64,000 nt of DNA from CTSoil-043 sp963821235 (GCA_963821235.1 CAWGCS010000001.1:930001-994000); one strand, 5' to 3'. Shown: positions 8,213-17,297, counted from the first letter of the stretch. Numbers and translations are program-made. Notes: generated from the letters alone by a model not told the origin.

Positions 8213-8228
8213 GGCCGCACCTGCGGCC
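8213..8228. terminator. Hairpin between convergent genes
   Basis: GGCCGC and GCGGCC enclose a 4-base loop (ACCT) in the 38-base gap between the dehydrogenase stop and the opposing glycosyltransferase stop. There is no U-tract, so this is tentative. Confidence 0.4.
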
Positions 8229-8239
8229 CGGGGAACGGC

Positions 8240-9409
8240 TCAGCTGGCGGCGAGGCGCCGCCGCAGCTCATCGACGAACGTCCGCGAGATGTCGGCCGGG
8301 TCGAACCGGGCCGCGATCTCGCGCGCCCGCGCCGACGCGCCCGCGCCGACGAGGTCCGGCGCCCGGCGCAGGGCCTCCGCCAGGCCGTCCCGGTCCCCCG
8401 GCTCGTAGAGGCGGGCGACCTTGTCGTCGAGCAGCTCCGCCGCAGCCGCGAACCGCGGGGCGACGACCGGCAGGCCGAAGGTCAGGGCCAGGAGGAGGAC
8501 GCCGGAGTTGAGGGCCTGGCGACGGGTCACCACCGCGACGTCGGCCGCGCCATGGAAGTCCGCCACGGCGTGGTCCTCGATCCGGCGCGGGAAGGCGGCG
8601 ACCTCGGGGGCGATGGCGAGGTCGAGGAGCAGCTCCTCGCTGCCCGGCCCGGGCGCCACGGCGCCGGCGACGACCAGCCGGCGAGGCACCCGCGGGCTGG
8701 CCGCGGCGGCCCGCCACGCCGCCAGCAGGTCGTCGATCCCCTTGTACGGACGGACCGCCCCGAAGGCCAGGTACACGAGCTCGCCGGGCCACAGGCCGAG
8801 CTCGTGGCGGGCCGCCTCGCGGCTCGCCATTGCGGGGTAGACGCCGGCATAGCTCGGATGGCTGATGACGGCGCAGCGATCCTCCGGGACCTCGAACCAG
8901 GGCGCGGCCTCTGCCCGGGTCGAGCCGGCGAGGGCGTGGATCATCGTCGCCCGCTCCACGACGCCCTGCCGGAGGCGGACCGCCTCCTCCTCGAAGCGCA
9001 CGTCGTGAGGCAGGACGTTGTGGATCGTCCAGGCCAGGCGGCAGCCGCCCTCGAGGAGGGTGTCGAGGGTGGCCAGGAAGGCCGTCGCCATCTCGCCCGC
9101 CTCTGCGGCGGTCGCGGCCCGCTCGGTGACCCCGTTGAGCCAGTGGAGGTGGAGGACCAGCCCTACGCGGCCGCGGGCGGCCTCCACGATCCCCGCGGCG
9201 TCGGCGACATCCGCCAGGGGCATGGCCACGATCCCCCGGCTCCAGCCCTCCCGGTAGAGCAGCCGCTGGAAGGGGTTGGTCCTGGCCGGGGGGTGGTAGA
9301 GGAGGAGCAGGGGGTCCGCATGCCCGGTCGCCTCGAGGAACCGGATGGCCCGGATCCCCTCCAGGAGCGTTTCCGAGGCGCTCGTCGCGACGCTGGCGGA
9401 GGGGCTCAC
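8240..9409 (-). CDS. Glycosyltransferase (GT4-like)
   Basis: A 389-residue GT-B protein. It opens with a region naming a two-person encounter typical of these enzymes (LLLLYHPPARTNPFQRLLY), then HLHWLNGVTE, TIHNVLPHD, FGAVRPYKGIDDLL and ALTFGLPVVAPRF near the C-terminus. Membranes are not spanned. Its GTG start overlaps the TGA of the upstream glycosyltransferase (GTGA), so the pair is coupled. Together with the methyltransferase at 11229 this forms a leftward three-gene group on the far side of the wecB cluster, probably working on the same glycan. The donor sugar is unknown. Confidence 0.82.
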   Translation of the reverse strand: MSPSASVATSASETLLEGIRAIRFLEATGHADPLLLLYHPPARTNPFQRLLYREGWSRGIVAMPLADVADAAGIVEAARGRVGLVLHLHWLNGVTERAATAAEAGEMATAFLATLDTLLEGGCRLAWTIHNVLPHDVRFEEEAVRLRQGVVERATMIHALAGSTRAEAAPWFEVPEDRCAVISHPSYAGVYPAMASREAARHELGLWPGELVYLAFGAVRPYKGIDDLLAAWRAAAASPRVPRRLVVAGAVAPGPGSEELLLDLAIAPEVAAFPRRIEDHAVADFHGAADVAVVTRRQALNSGVLLLALTFGLPVVAPRFAAAAELLDDKVARLYEPGDRDGLAEALRRAPDLVGAGASARAREIAARFDPADISRTFVDELRRRLAAS

Positions 9410-11175
9410 CGCCCTGCCGCTCCGCCGGCGGCCCGCACCGCCGTCCGGCTCGCCGCGTGGTGGTCTCGCGCGCAGGCGTAGGCGGCCTCCAGGCGGGGCA
9501 CGCTCGCGGCCCACGACCGCTCCTGCACGACCCAGGCCCGCCCGGCGGCACCCAGGGCACGCCCCAGCTGTGGCGCGTCCATGAGCCGCTCCAGGCAGGC
9601 CACCAGGGCCCCGACGTCGCCCGCCGCGAAGGCGAGGCCGCGCTCGTCCGGGGCCGCGATCTCGCGGAGGGCCGGCAGGTCGCTGACCACGAGCGCCCGC
9701 TCCATCGCCATGGCCTCATAGGGCTTGAGGGGCGTGACGTGGCGGGCGGCCCGCTCGTCCCGGCGGGGGACGACGAAGGCGTCCAGGACGGCGTAGTGGG
9801 CCGGCACCTCGGCGTGGGGCACGGCGCCGGCGAAGACGACGGCCCCGCCGGCCTCGGCCCGGCGCGCCCGCTCCTCCAGCTCCGCCCGCCGCCGCCCGTC
9901 GCCGACGATGAGGCAGGTGGCGTCCCGGCCCCGCGCCCGCAGCCGGGCCGCAGCTTCGACGAGGAGCTCCTGGCCCTCGCGCGGGTGATCGAGGTTGCTG
10001 ATGTAGCCGAAGACGAAGCCGTGCAGCCCCAGCCGGGCCCGCAGCCCCGGGTCCGGCGGACGTGGCGTGAACTGCTCGGCGTCCACCCCGTTCGGCACCA
10101 CGAAGACCCGCTCCGACGGGATGCCCCGTTCCACGATGTCCTCGCGCATCGCCTCGGCGATGGTCACCACGGCGTCGGCGGCGGCCATGGCCCGGGTCTC
10201 GGCGGCGTGGCGGCGGCGGGCCAGCTCGGCCGTCTCGGCGCCCTCCCGGCTGCTCCAGGTCGTCTCGAAGAAGGAGCGGACGTCGTAGACGAGGGGGAGG
10301 TCGTGGCGCTCCCGGAGGGCCATCCCGACGAGGGCGACATCGCGGCCGCGGAGGCCCGACGCGGCGTGGAGGATCGCCGGTCGCTCGTCGCGGACGACCC
10401 CCGAGGCCAGCCAGGCGAAGTCCTCGAGGTAGCGGTCGAACGGGACGTCGGCCGGATAGCCGGCGCCGAGATCGAGGCGATGGGTCCTCGTCCCCTCGAC
10501 CGTCTCGACCGGCGGGGCGACCCGGCCCGCCTGCCGCGGGAAGCCAAGGGCGGTGACCGCGACGGGGTCCAGGCCGGCCCGTCGCAGGGCGGCCATCGTG
10601 TGGTGGGAGCGAACGGAGAAGCCGCTCTGGCGGTCGGGGAGGGATTCCTTGAGGAGGTAGAGGATCCGGCCCTCGGAGGCCGGCACGATCGGCTCAGGCG
10701 GCCCCGGAACGTGCGGGAGCCAGTCCGGGTCGCTCTCGCGCAGCATCGCCACCAGGCGGCGGTCCAGGTCGGTCCGCTCCGGGGTGTCGGAGAGGCGGCG
10801 GAGGACGCGAAGGGCCGTCAGGCTGGCCGTGACCTCGCCTGACCGCAAGAGCGCCACGTGCCGGATCTCGTGGGCGGCGATGGTCCGCGGATGGCTGGCC
10901 AGGATCCCGGCCGCTCCGTCGAGGGCGTCGGAGAGACGGTCCTCGTCGAGGGCCCGCCGCGCCTCCACGAGTCGCAACGGGTCGAGGGGCGGCTCGCCCT
11001 TCCGGGTCTGCCACGACGCCGGAGGCCGGCCGCTGACGAGGTCGCCGATGGCCTTGCCGATGGCGAGCGCCGCGGCCTCCCGCGGGCCCGGCAGGAGGCC
11101 GACGGCGCGGCGGACCACGCGACGCACTGGCGAGCTCCGCCGGGACGACGACGACGGGGGAACGGGTGCGCCCAT
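9406..11175 (-). CDS. Glycosyltransferase family 4 with long N-terminal helical region (paralogue)
   Basis: A 589-residue protein laid out like the one at 2450-4261: about 170 N-terminal residues of Leu/Ala/Arg-rich helices, then a GT-B core. Matching blocks include LLKESLPDRQSGFSVRSHH (versus LLTNSLPQRQNGYSVRAQQ), FVVPNGVDAEQFTPRP, GYISNLDHPREGQELL and TPLKPYEAMAMERALVVSDL. The two are plainly paralogues and probably add different sugars, or the same sugar at different positions. The ATG at 11175 was chosen over one at 11193 because TACCGT (11184-11189, minus strand) ends 8 bases before it and there is no ribosome site, in keeping with a leaderless start. Confidence 0.86.
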   Translation of the reverse strand: MGAPVPPSSSSRRSSPVRRVVRRAVGLLPGPREAAALAIGKAIGDLVSGRPPASWQTRKGEPPLDPLRLVEARRALDEDRLSDALDGAAGILASHPRTIAAHEIRHVALLRSGEVTASLTALRVLRRLSDTPERTDLDRRLVAMLRESDPDWLPHVPGPPEPIVPASEGRILYLLKESLPDRQSGFSVRSHHTMAALRRAGLDPVAVTALGFPRQAGRVAPPVETVEGTRTHRLDLGAGYPADVPFDRYLEDFAWLASGVVRDERPAILHAASGLRGRDVALVGMALRERHDLPLVYDVRSFFETTWSSREGAETAELARRRHAAETRAMAAADAVVTIAEAMREDIVERGIPSERVFVVPNGVDAEQFTPRPPDPGLRARLGLHGFVFGYISNLDHPREGQELLVEAAARLRARGRDATCLIVGDGRRRAELEERARRAEAGGAVVFAGAVPHAEVPAHYAVLDAFVVPRRDERAARHVTPLKPYEAMAMERALVVSDLPALREIAAPDERGLAFAAGDVGALVACLERLMDAPQLGRALGAAGRAWVVQERSWAASVPRLEAAYACARDHHAASRTAVRAAGGAAGR

Positions 11176-11183
11176 GGCGGGCA

Positions 11184-11189
11184 ACGGTA
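11184..11189 (-). promoter_or_regulatory. -10 hexamer TACCGT, predicted leaderless start
   Basis: GGTACCGT is followed by 8 bases and the ATG of the glycosyltransferase gene. It decides between the two nearby ATG codons, because the other (11193) lies upstream of the hexamer. Confidence 0.55.
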
Positions 11190-11228
11190 CCATCCCGCGG
11201 GGCGCGCGCGACTCTCGGCGAGCGCGCC

Positions 11229-12065
11229 TCAGCGGCGGCGCAGGACGAGGTTGGCGAACGTGTACTGCAGGCCGAGGCGTTCCCAGTCGACCACCCGCTC
11301 GGAGCAGCGGAGGTCGAGCGGCCGGACCGCCTCCAGGTCGTGCCGGGCGGCCATCTCCACCCAGCTGGCGAGGTCGGCCGGGCCGAAGATGCGGACCGGC
11401 CCGCCATACGCCTCCCGCCCGGCGACGTCGACCGGCTCGCACCAGAAGTCCGTCGAGGTCACGAGGAATCCGCCGGGACGCAGCAGCCGGCTCGCCTCCC
11501 GGAGGTAGGTGTCGATGTCCACCCCGTGCTCGACCACGCTGAGGCAGGCGATGGCGGCGAACGACCGGTCGGGGAAGGTGGTCGCCGTCAGGTCCATCGG
11601 CTCGTAGCGGATGGGACCCTCGCGGAGCGACGCCTCGAACACCAGGTCGATCCCGACGAGGTCGCGGTACTCGTACATCGCCAGCCACGGGAGGAGGCGC
11701 GAGTAGCGCGGGGCGCCCATCTCGAGGACCGGGTCGGTGGGGCCCGTGTAGCCCAGGATCGTGCCGAGGGCGACGAGGAGGTCCCAGTTCTTGGGGTGAT
11801 CCTTGTGGGGCGGAAGACCGCAGCGGACGACCTCCGCCACGGCCGCCTCGACCTGGGACCGGTCGGGGAGGGCCCGGTTCACCCAGCCGTTCCAGCGACC
11901 GTCCGGGCGACCCGGGGGGAAGGACGCCCCGGCCTGGGCGAGGCGGCGCCAGAAGCGCGGATCGCGGTCCCAGTCGACCCTTCGCTCGTAGGCGCGCCGG
12001 CGGGGCGCCCGGATCTGCTGGCGGACCCGGCGGGCCTGGGTGCGGACGACGTTGATGACGTTCAT
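11229..12065 (-). CDS. SAM-dependent methyltransferase, class I
   Basis: A 278-residue protein with a class I methyltransferase fold from about residue 100. The SAM site is degenerate (PVLEMGAPRYSRLL in place of E/D-x-G-x-G-x-G), followed by LVGIDL, FAAIACLSVVEHGVD and REASRLLRPGGFLVTSTDFW, which are motif II/III regions of the Methyltransf_11 type. The Arg-rich first 40 residues are probably a basic extension. By position it may cap or decorate the polysaccharide made by the surrounding glycosyltransferases; FkbM-like or chain-terminating methylation is possible but not shown. The ATG at 12065 is preceded by GAGGG. A TACTGT hexamer on the same strand at 12110-12115 could be its -10. Confidence 0.78.
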   Translation of the reverse strand: MNVINVVRTQARRVRQQIRAPRRRAYERRVDWDRDPRFWRRLAQAGASFPPGRPDGRWNGWVNRALPDRSQVEAAVAEVVRCGLPPHKDHPKNWDLLVALGTILGYTGPTDPVLEMGAPRYSRLLPWLAMYEYRDLVGIDLVFEASLREGPIRYEPMDLTATTFPDRSFAAIACLSVVEHGVDIDTYLREASRLLRPGGFLVTSTDFWCEPVDVAGREAYGGPVRIFGPADLASWVEMAARHDLEAVRPLDLRCSERVVDWERLGLQYTFANLVLRRR

Positions 12066-12164
12066 CGGCCCTCGACATCGTGGCCGGCCCGTGGTGGCCC
12101 GGCCCCGCCACAGTATCGCCGCTGGCGGCCCGTGCCGCGCCGCGGCCCCTCCCCTCCGGTGCGG

Positions 12165-12170
12165 TACGAT
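12165..12170 (+). promoter_or_regulatory. -10-like hexamer TACGAT
   Basis: GGTACGAT lies 67 bases before the ATG of the parvulin gene, in the divergent region shared with the methyltransferase. The leader would be about 60 bases and carry a normal ribosome site. Confidence 0.4.
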
Positions 12171-12237
12171 GCGCCGGGCCCGGCGCGCCGCCGCCGCCGC
12201 CCCCGAGCATCCTCCATCACCACCGACCAGAGGCACC

Positions 12238-13977
12238 ATGACCTTCCGCGCTCGCCCGACGACGCGGACCAGCCGCCGCAGCGGCCACGAGTCCGACGCC
12301 CGCCGGAACCTCTACTTCAACCTCGGCTTCGGCGCCATCGTCGTCGTGGCCGTCCTCCTCCTCGTCGGCGCCGGCGCCGCCAGCTGGTACGACGAGCACC
12401 TGGCGCCCGTCGCCGTCGTCAACGGGGAGACGATCACGAAGGACGGGCTGCGCGACCGGGTGGCCCTCGAGACCTTCCGGCTCGACACGCTGGAGTCCCG
12501 GACCCGCGAGAAGGTGAACGCCGGGAAGATGGCGGCGGCCCAGGGCCAGCAGCTCCTCAACTACATCTCCCAGCAGAAGCAGCAGGTCGCCAGCCTCGCC
12601 TACGAGAACGAGATCGACACGACCCTCATCCTCCAGCTCGCCCCCAAGCGCAGCTTCGCCGTCACCGACGCGGCGATCGACGCCCAGGTGGCGAAAGACA
12701 GCACGACGCCGGAGAGCCGCCACACCTTCGAGATCCAGGTGAGCCCCGAGACGACCGGCGGCGCGAGCGCGCCGACCCAGGCCGAGAAGGACGCCGCCCG
12801 CAAGAAGGCCGACGGCCTGCTTGCCGATCTCAAGGGCGGCAAGAGCTGGGAGGACGTCGTCAAGGCCTCCGGCGACGCGTCGGCCGCCGAGACGAACGGC
12901 GACCTCAGCTTCATCGACAAGGGCTCGACCTCGCCTGACGCCGCCTTCGTGGACGCGATCTTCGCCCTAGCTGCGCCGGGCTACACCGAGGTGATCGAGG
13001 GTTCCGACGGCGTCTTCCGGATCGGGCGCCTGACCGAGATCTCCAAGGAGGTCGTCGATCCCAACTACCTCCAGCGGGCCGCCGACGCGGGCGTCAGCGA
13101 GAAGACCTACCGCCGCGCGGCCGCCTCGATCGTCGCCCGCGACGGGATCGAGGCCCAGATCCTCGCCGAGGTCGTCGACAAGCCCTCGGAGCAGCGGCGC
13201 GTCGCGGAGATCGCGCTCGAGGACAACAGCGGGACCCCGCCCCCGGAGGGCGCGGTCCTCGTGAAGCACCTGCTCTACTCCCCGAAGGACGATCCCAGCG
13301 GGGCGGCCAGCCTCGCCGCCGACGACCCCGCCTGGAAGACCGCGGAGGAGGAGGCCACCAAGGCGTACGAGGAGCTCAAGGCCGGGACGAAGACCTTCGT
13401 CGACCTGGCCCCCCTGAGCGACGACACGACGTCAGGCGCCCAGAACGGCTTCCTGCCGTACCTCGCCAAGGACGACCCGAACACGACCCTTGATCCGGCC
13501 TTCGCCGACGCCATCTTCGCCCCGGGAATCCAGCCCGGCCAGCTCCTGGCGCCCGTGAAGTCGGCCTTCGGCTGGCACGTCATCGAGTTCGTCACCACCG
13601 ACAGCCCGATCGTCCGCTCCCAGAAGCTGCTCGCCGAGGCGTCCAAGCCGGGCGCCAACTTCGCCGAGCTGGCGGCCGAGAACTCGATCGCCTCGTCGGC
13701 GAGCAAGGGCGGCGAGCTGGGCTGGGTCGCCCGCTACCAGCTGACCACCGCGGTCGAGGATGCGATCTTCGCCACCCAGGCGAACGCGGTCTCCACGACC
13801 GTCGAGGGAACCGGCCTGACCTTCTACAAGGTCGAGGAGATCGCCACACGGTCGCCGGACGAGAAGCAGGCCGCGGACCTCCGCACGAACGCCTTCTCGA
13901 GCTGGTACAAGGGCGTCAAGGACGACCCCGACCAGACGAAGATCGAGCGGCTCCTGAGCAGCGGCAGCGGCGCCTGA
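12238..13977 (+). CDS. Membrane-anchored peptidyl-prolyl isomerase with tandem parvulin domains
   Basis: A 579-residue extracytoplasmic folding factor of the SurA/PrsA group. Residues 30-48 form a single membrane anchor after a basic N-terminus. The first part (about 65-150) resembles the SurA N-terminal chaperone domain (VAVVNGETITKDGLRDRV). Three parvulin-like stretches follow: about 155-260, about 340-445 with the typical opening VLVKHLLYSP and ending SAFGWHVIEFV, and about 450-560 with GGELGWVARYQL. Three copies in one chain is more than in PrsA (one) or SurA (two); the first copy is the most diverged. AGAGG precedes the ATG. It heads a four-gene operon with mazG, rph and rdgB. Confidence 0.85.
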   Translation: MTFRARPTTRTSRRSGHESDARRNLYFNLGFGAIVVVAVLLLVGAGAASWYDEHLAPVAVVNGETITKDGLRDRVALETFRLDTLESRTREKVNAGKMAAAQGQQLLNYISQQKQQVASLAYENEIDTTLILQLAPKRSFAVTDAAIDAQVAKDSTTPESRHTFEIQVSPETTGGASAPTQAEKDAARKKADGLLADLKGGKSWEDVVKASGDASAAETNGDLSFIDKGSTSPDAAFVDAIFALAAPGYTEVIEGSDGVFRIGRLTEISKEVVDPNYLQRAADAGVSEKTYRRAAASIVARDGIEAQILAEVVDKPSEQRRVAEIALEDNSGTPPPEGAVLVKHLLYSPKDDPSGAASLAADDPAWKTAEEEATKAYEELKAGTKTFVDLAPLSDDTTSGAQNGFLPYLAKDDPNTTLDPAFADAIFAPGIQPGQLLAPVKSAFGWHVIEFVTTDSPIVRSQKLLAEASKPGANFAELAAENSIASSASKGGELGWVARYQLTTAVEDAIFATQANAVSTTVEGTGLTFYKVEEIATRSPDEKQAADLRTNAFSSWYKGVKDDPDQTKIERLLSSGSGA

Positions 13978-13989
13978 CGGGGAGGTCGC

Positions 13990-15228
13990 GTGCTCGACGC
14001 CCTGCTGGCCGAGGCGCGACTCCGCTGGGGGCTCGACCCGGCGGCCGGCGTCGCCGTGGTCCCCGCGGAGCGCCTCGTCGCCATCCCCATCGAGCCGTCG
14101 CGGCCGACGTTGGTCATTCCCCTGGTCGCCCTCCGGGCTGCCGCTCCGGCCGAGCCGCCGGAGCCCCTTCCCGGCCGCCACGGGCCTGCGGGTCGCGACG
14201 CCCTCGCCGTCCTGCGACGCCTCTATCCCGCCGACCACCCGGTCGGGCGCTTCGGCGCCGTCGAGTCGACGACCGTGGGCGCGCTCGTGGCGGCCGACCT
14301 CGCGGCGCCACTCTACCTGGCCCCGGTCGCGCCGGAGCTGGCCGCCGCGTCGCCGTGGGGCATGCCCTGGATCTCCAACCGGCTGCGCGCCCCCGACGGC
14401 TGCCCCTGGGATCGCGAGCAGACCCACGAGTCGCTGCGGAACCACCTCCTCGAGGAGGCCTACGAGGTCTACGACGCGCTGGCCGGCGGCTCCACTCCCG
14501 AGCTGGCCGGGGAGCTGGGCGACCTCTGGCTGCAGATCGTCCTCCACGCCCAGCTGGCCTCGGAGGCCGGCGTCTTCGACCTGGCCGACGTCCAGGCCGC
14601 GATCGCCGCCAAGATCGTGCGCCGCCACCCCCACGTCTTCGGCGACGCGGACGTTCGCACGGCAACCGACGTCAACCGGCAGTGGGAGCGCATCAAGCAG
14701 GCGGAGCGAGCCGCCGAGGCGGCGGCGAGCACGGCGGCCGGGGAGGCCCCGGCGGCCCCGAAGAGCGCCCTCGACGGGGTGAGCCGCTCCATGCCCGCCC
14801 TGGCGGCCAGCCAGGAGATGCAGGAGCGCGCGGCGCACCTCGGCTACGACTGGCCGTCGATCGAGGGGATCCTGGAGAAGGTGGCCGAGGAGCTCGGCGA
14901 GCTGGCCGAGGCGGCGGGAGCGGCCGCTCGCGCCGAGGAGCTCGGCGACCTCCTGATGGTCGTCGTCAACCTGGCCCGCCATCACGACGTGGAGGCGGAG
15001 TCGGCCCTCAGGGCGGCCAACGAGAAGTTCCGCCGTCGGTTCGGGGTCGTGGAGCGACTGGCGGCGGAGCGCGGCGTCGCCCTCCGCGACCTCACCTTCG
15101 CCGAGCTCGACGCGCTGTGGGACGCGGCGAAGGCAGAGCTGGGGGCCCAGAATGAGGTCGGGCCGTCCGCGCCCGGCGCGCCCGCGCCGCGGCAGGCGGG
15201 AGGATCCGCCGACGAGGTGGCGCCATGA
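13990..15228 (+). CDS. mazG: MazG family nucleoside triphosphate pyrophosphohydrolase with N-terminal extension
   Basis: A 412-residue protein. Residues 125-245 are a MazG domain with the signature RLRAPDGCPWDREQTHESL, then EEAYEV and ELGDLWLQ, which carry the Mg-binding acidic residues. A second MazG domain near 285-365 has EELGELAEA and EELGDLLMVVVNLAR. It should hydrolyse NTPs or dNTPs to monophosphates and pyrophosphate. The first 120 residues are an extra Ala/Pro/Leu-rich domain; in other bacteria a TP-methylase domain can occupy this place, but no clear methylase motif is seen here. The GTG start has GGGGAGG 5 bases upstream. It overlaps rph by ATGA. Confidence 0.9.
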   Translation: MLDALLAEARLRWGLDPAAGVAVVPAERLVAIPIEPSRPTLVIPLVALRAAAPAEPPEPLPGRHGPAGRDALAVLRRLYPADHPVGRFGAVESTTVGALVAADLAAPLYLAPVAPELAAASPWGMPWISNRLRAPDGCPWDREQTHESLRNHLLEEAYEVYDALAGGSTPELAGELGDLWLQIVLHAQLASEAGVFDLADVQAAIAAKIVRRHPHVFGDADVRTATDVNRQWERIKQAERAAEAAASTAAGEAPAAPKSALDGVSRSMPALAASQEMQERAAHLGYDWPSIEGILEKVAEELGELAEAAGAAARAEELGDLLMVVVNLARHHDVEAESALRAANEKFRRRFGVVERLAAERGVALRDLTFAELDALWDAAKAELGAQNEVGPSAPGAPAPRQAGGSADEVAP

Positions 15229-15962
15229 CGATCGGGAACCGGGGGGCGGCCCTCCGTCCCTCGGGGCGGCGGCCGGACGAGCTGCGGGCGGTCACGATGA
15301 CGCTCGGCGTCCAGAAGTGGGCGGAGGGCTCCTGTCGGATCCGCGTCGGCGACACGGAGGTCCTCTGCGCAGCCACGATCGAGGATCGCGTCCCGCCGCA
15401 CCTGCGTGGCAAGGGCAGCGGCTGGGTCACCGCGGAGTACTCCATGCTGCCGCGCTCCACCGCGGAGCGGACGATGCGCGAGGCGACGGCGGGCAAGATC
15501 GGCGGCCGGACCCACGAGATCCAGCGCCTGGTCGGGCGCTCGCTTCGCGGGGTCGTCGACCTCGGGCGCCTCGGCGAGCGGACGGTCACCGTGGACTGCG
15601 ACGTCCTGCAGGCCGACGGCGGGACCCGGACGGCCAGCATCACCGGCGGCTACGTGGCCCTCGCCACGGCGCTGATCACCTACGGCATGGAGCGCCTCCT
15701 GGTCGGCAAGGTGGCGGCGGTCTCGGTCGGGATCCACGAGGGAGTCCCGCTCCTGGATCTCGACTACGCGGAGGACCGGGTCGCCGAGGTCGACTTCAAC
15801 GTCGTGGGCACCGACGCCGGCACGTACGTCGAGCTTCAGGGGACCGCGGAGGGGAAGGCATTCTCCCGCGAGGACCTCGGGCGCCTGCTCGACCTCGCCG
15901 GCACGGGCCTGGCCCGCCTCTTCGAGGCCCAGGCGGCTGCGCTCGCCACCGTGAAGCGTTGA
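15225..15962 (+). CDS. rph: Ribonuclease PH
   Basis: A 245-residue phosphate-dependent 3'-5' exoribonuclease that trims tRNA 3' ends. Strong motifs are present: GRRPDELRAV near residues 14-23, EGSCRIRVGDTEVLCAATIE, RGKGSGWVTAEYSMLPRST, GRTHEIQRLVGRSLR, TVDCDVLQADGGTRTASITG and the C-terminal FNVVGTDAGTYVELQGTAEG. The length is normal and it should form a hexameric ring. ATG overlaps the mazG stop, and its own TGA overlaps the TTG of rdgB, so the three are translated as a coupled set. The rph-rdgB pair is common in Gram-positive and Chloroflexota genomes. Confidence 0.96.
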   Translation: MTIGNRGAALRPSGRRPDELRAVTMTLGVQKWAEGSCRIRVGDTEVLCAATIEDRVPPHLRGKGSGWVTAEYSMLPRSTAERTMREATAGKIGGRTHEIQRLVGRSLRGVVDLGRLGERTVTVDCDVLQADGGTRTASITGGYVALATALITYGMERLLVGKVAAVSVGIHEGVPLLDLDYAEDRVAEVDFNVVGTDAGTYVELQGTAEGKAFSREDLGRLLDLAGTGLARLFEAQAAALATVKR

Positions 15963-16636
15963 GCGAGGCGACCTCCCCGTCGTCGTCTCCGCCGGCGGCC
16001 GATCCGGCGCTGCTGCGCCTCCTCGTGGCGACCCGCTCGCGGCACAAGCTCGCCGAGCTGCGCGACCTCCTCCGGCTCGAGCGAACGGAGCTCGTCGACC
16101 TCGACGACGTGGGGATCGCCGACGAGGTCGAGGAGACCGGCAGGACGTTCGCCGCGAATGCGGCCCTCAAGGCGCGGTTCTATGCCCGCCGAAGCGGCCT
16201 GCCGACGCTTGCCGACGATTCCGGCCTTGAGGTGGACGCGCTCGGCGGCGGGCCGGGCGTCCGGACGCGGCGCTATGCGGGGGAGCGGGCCACGGACGAG
16301 GAGAACAACGTGAAGCTCCTGGCCGCCCTCGACGGGCTTCCGCCGGAGCGCCGCGGCGCACGCTACCGCTGCGTGCTGGCCCTCGCGATCCCGGGGCGCG
16401 CGGGCCCGCGCGGCGGCCTGCCCGTGACGCTGGCGCGCGGGACGTTCGAGGGCCGGATCGGCACGGGCCCGCGGGGGACGAACGGCTTCGGCTACGACCC
16501 GATCTTCGAGCCGGCCTCGGAGCCGCCCGGCGGCGCGACCGTCGGCCAGTGGACCGCCGAGCGGAAGCAAGCCGTCTCGCACCGGGCACGGGCGGCGCGC
16601 CGGATGCGCCCGCACCTGGTCGACGTGGGCGCCTGA
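15959..16636 (+). CDS. rdgB: Non-canonical purine NTP pyrophosphatase (ITPase/RdgB)
   Basis: A 225-residue house-cleaning enzyme that hydrolyses dITP, dXTP and ITP to monophosphates. The motifs VATRSRHKLAELRDLL, LADDSGLEVDALGGGPGV with TRRYAG, GTNGFGYDPIFEP and SHRARA are those of the HAM1/RdgB family. The TTG at 15959 overlaps the rph stop as TTGA and gives about 20 extra residues before the core; a GTG at 16025 would start directly at the core. The overlap favours TTG. It ends 22 bases from the opposing gene at 16659. Confidence 0.92.
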   Translation: MSEATSPSSSPPAADPALLRLLVATRSRHKLAELRDLLRLERTELVDLDDVGIADEVEETGRTFAANAALKARFYARRSGLPTLADDSGLEVDALGGGPGVRTRRYAGERATDEENNVKLLAALDGLPPERRGARYRCVLALAIPGRAGPRGGLPVTLARGTFEGRIGTGPRGTNGFGYDPIFEPASEPPGGATVGQWTAERKQAVSHRARAARRMRPHLVDVGA

Positions 16637-16658
16637 CGGCGACCGAGAGGCTCGCTGG

Positions 16659-17285
16659 TCAGGGTGCCACGACGCTGCCAGGCGAAAGCAGCACCGCGTT
16701 CGCGACGCCGCCGGCGAGCGAGCCCTCGAATCCGCCGAGCGTCGCGCCGATCGGGCCGAGGGCAGCGTCGTCGCCGGCGGCAATGCGGAGGCCCGTCACC
16801 GTGATCGGCTCGACGTTCGCGCGGTCGGAGGCCACGATGCTGATCCGGAGCACGTTGGCGGCCACGAGCTCCGCGGTCACGCCCAGCGAATCGGGCGCCT
16901 CCAGCGAAGGCGCGCCGGCGAAGGCGATCGTCGCGCCGGCACCGGCTGCGTCCGCCAGGGTCACGGTGAAGGACCCGGGCGCGTCGGGGATCGCATCGGC
17001 CGCCTGCTCCGCCAGCGTCAGCACCACCTCCGTGCCCGAGCTGCCGCCCCGGAGCACGTCGCCGACGCCGACCAGCGTCACGTCCGCGAACGCGACCGGT
17101 GGCGTGGGTGTCGGCGTCGGCACCGACGTCGGGGTGGCCCGCTGCGTCGGGCGTGGCGTCGAGCCCGCACTTGGCCCGGGGCTGGCGGCGGGGGGCTGGA
17201 GAACGACGATCGCGACGACCGCCGCCAGCGCCAGGGCTCCGACGAGGACGGCGGCCACGACGGCCCGGAAGGTTCGTTCGCTCAT
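16659..17285 (-). CDS. Membrane-anchored protein with cohesin-like extracellular domain
   Basis: A 208-residue protein. Residues 5-30 are a membrane anchor (AVVAAVLVGALALAAVVAIVV), followed by a Pro/Thr/Ser linker to about residue 62 (TPTSVPTPTPTPPV) and a beta-rich domain to the end. That domain has the pattern of cohesin or other Ig-like beta-sandwich modules (LVGVGDVL, SFTVTLADAAGAG, LRISIVASD, LRIAAGDDAAL). It probably stands on the outer surface as a scaffold or adhesion module; no catalytic residues are seen. The ATG at 17285 is only 6 bases from a TACCGT hexamer and has no ribosome site, so it is probably leaderless; a GTG two codons upstream is possible. Confidence 0.72.
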   Translation of the reverse strand: MSERTFRAVVAAVLVGALALAAVVAIVVLQPPAASPGPSAGSTPRPTQRATPTSVPTPTPTPPVAFADVTLVGVGDVLRGGSSGTEVVLTLAEQAADAIPDAPGSFTVTLADAAGAGATIAFAGAPSLEAPDSLGVTAELVAANVLRISIVASDRANVEPITVTGLRIAAGDDAALGPIGATLGGFEGSLAGGVANAVLLSPGSVVAP

Positions 17286-17291
17286 GTCCAC

Positions 17292-17297
17292 ACGGTA
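17292..17297 (-). promoter_or_regulatory. -10 hexamer TACCGT, predicted leaderless start
   Basis: GGTACCGT ends 6 bases before the ATG at 17285. It lies in the 50-base gap after the Cys-rich lipoprotein gene, so the cohesin-like gene has its own promoter. Confidence 0.5.
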
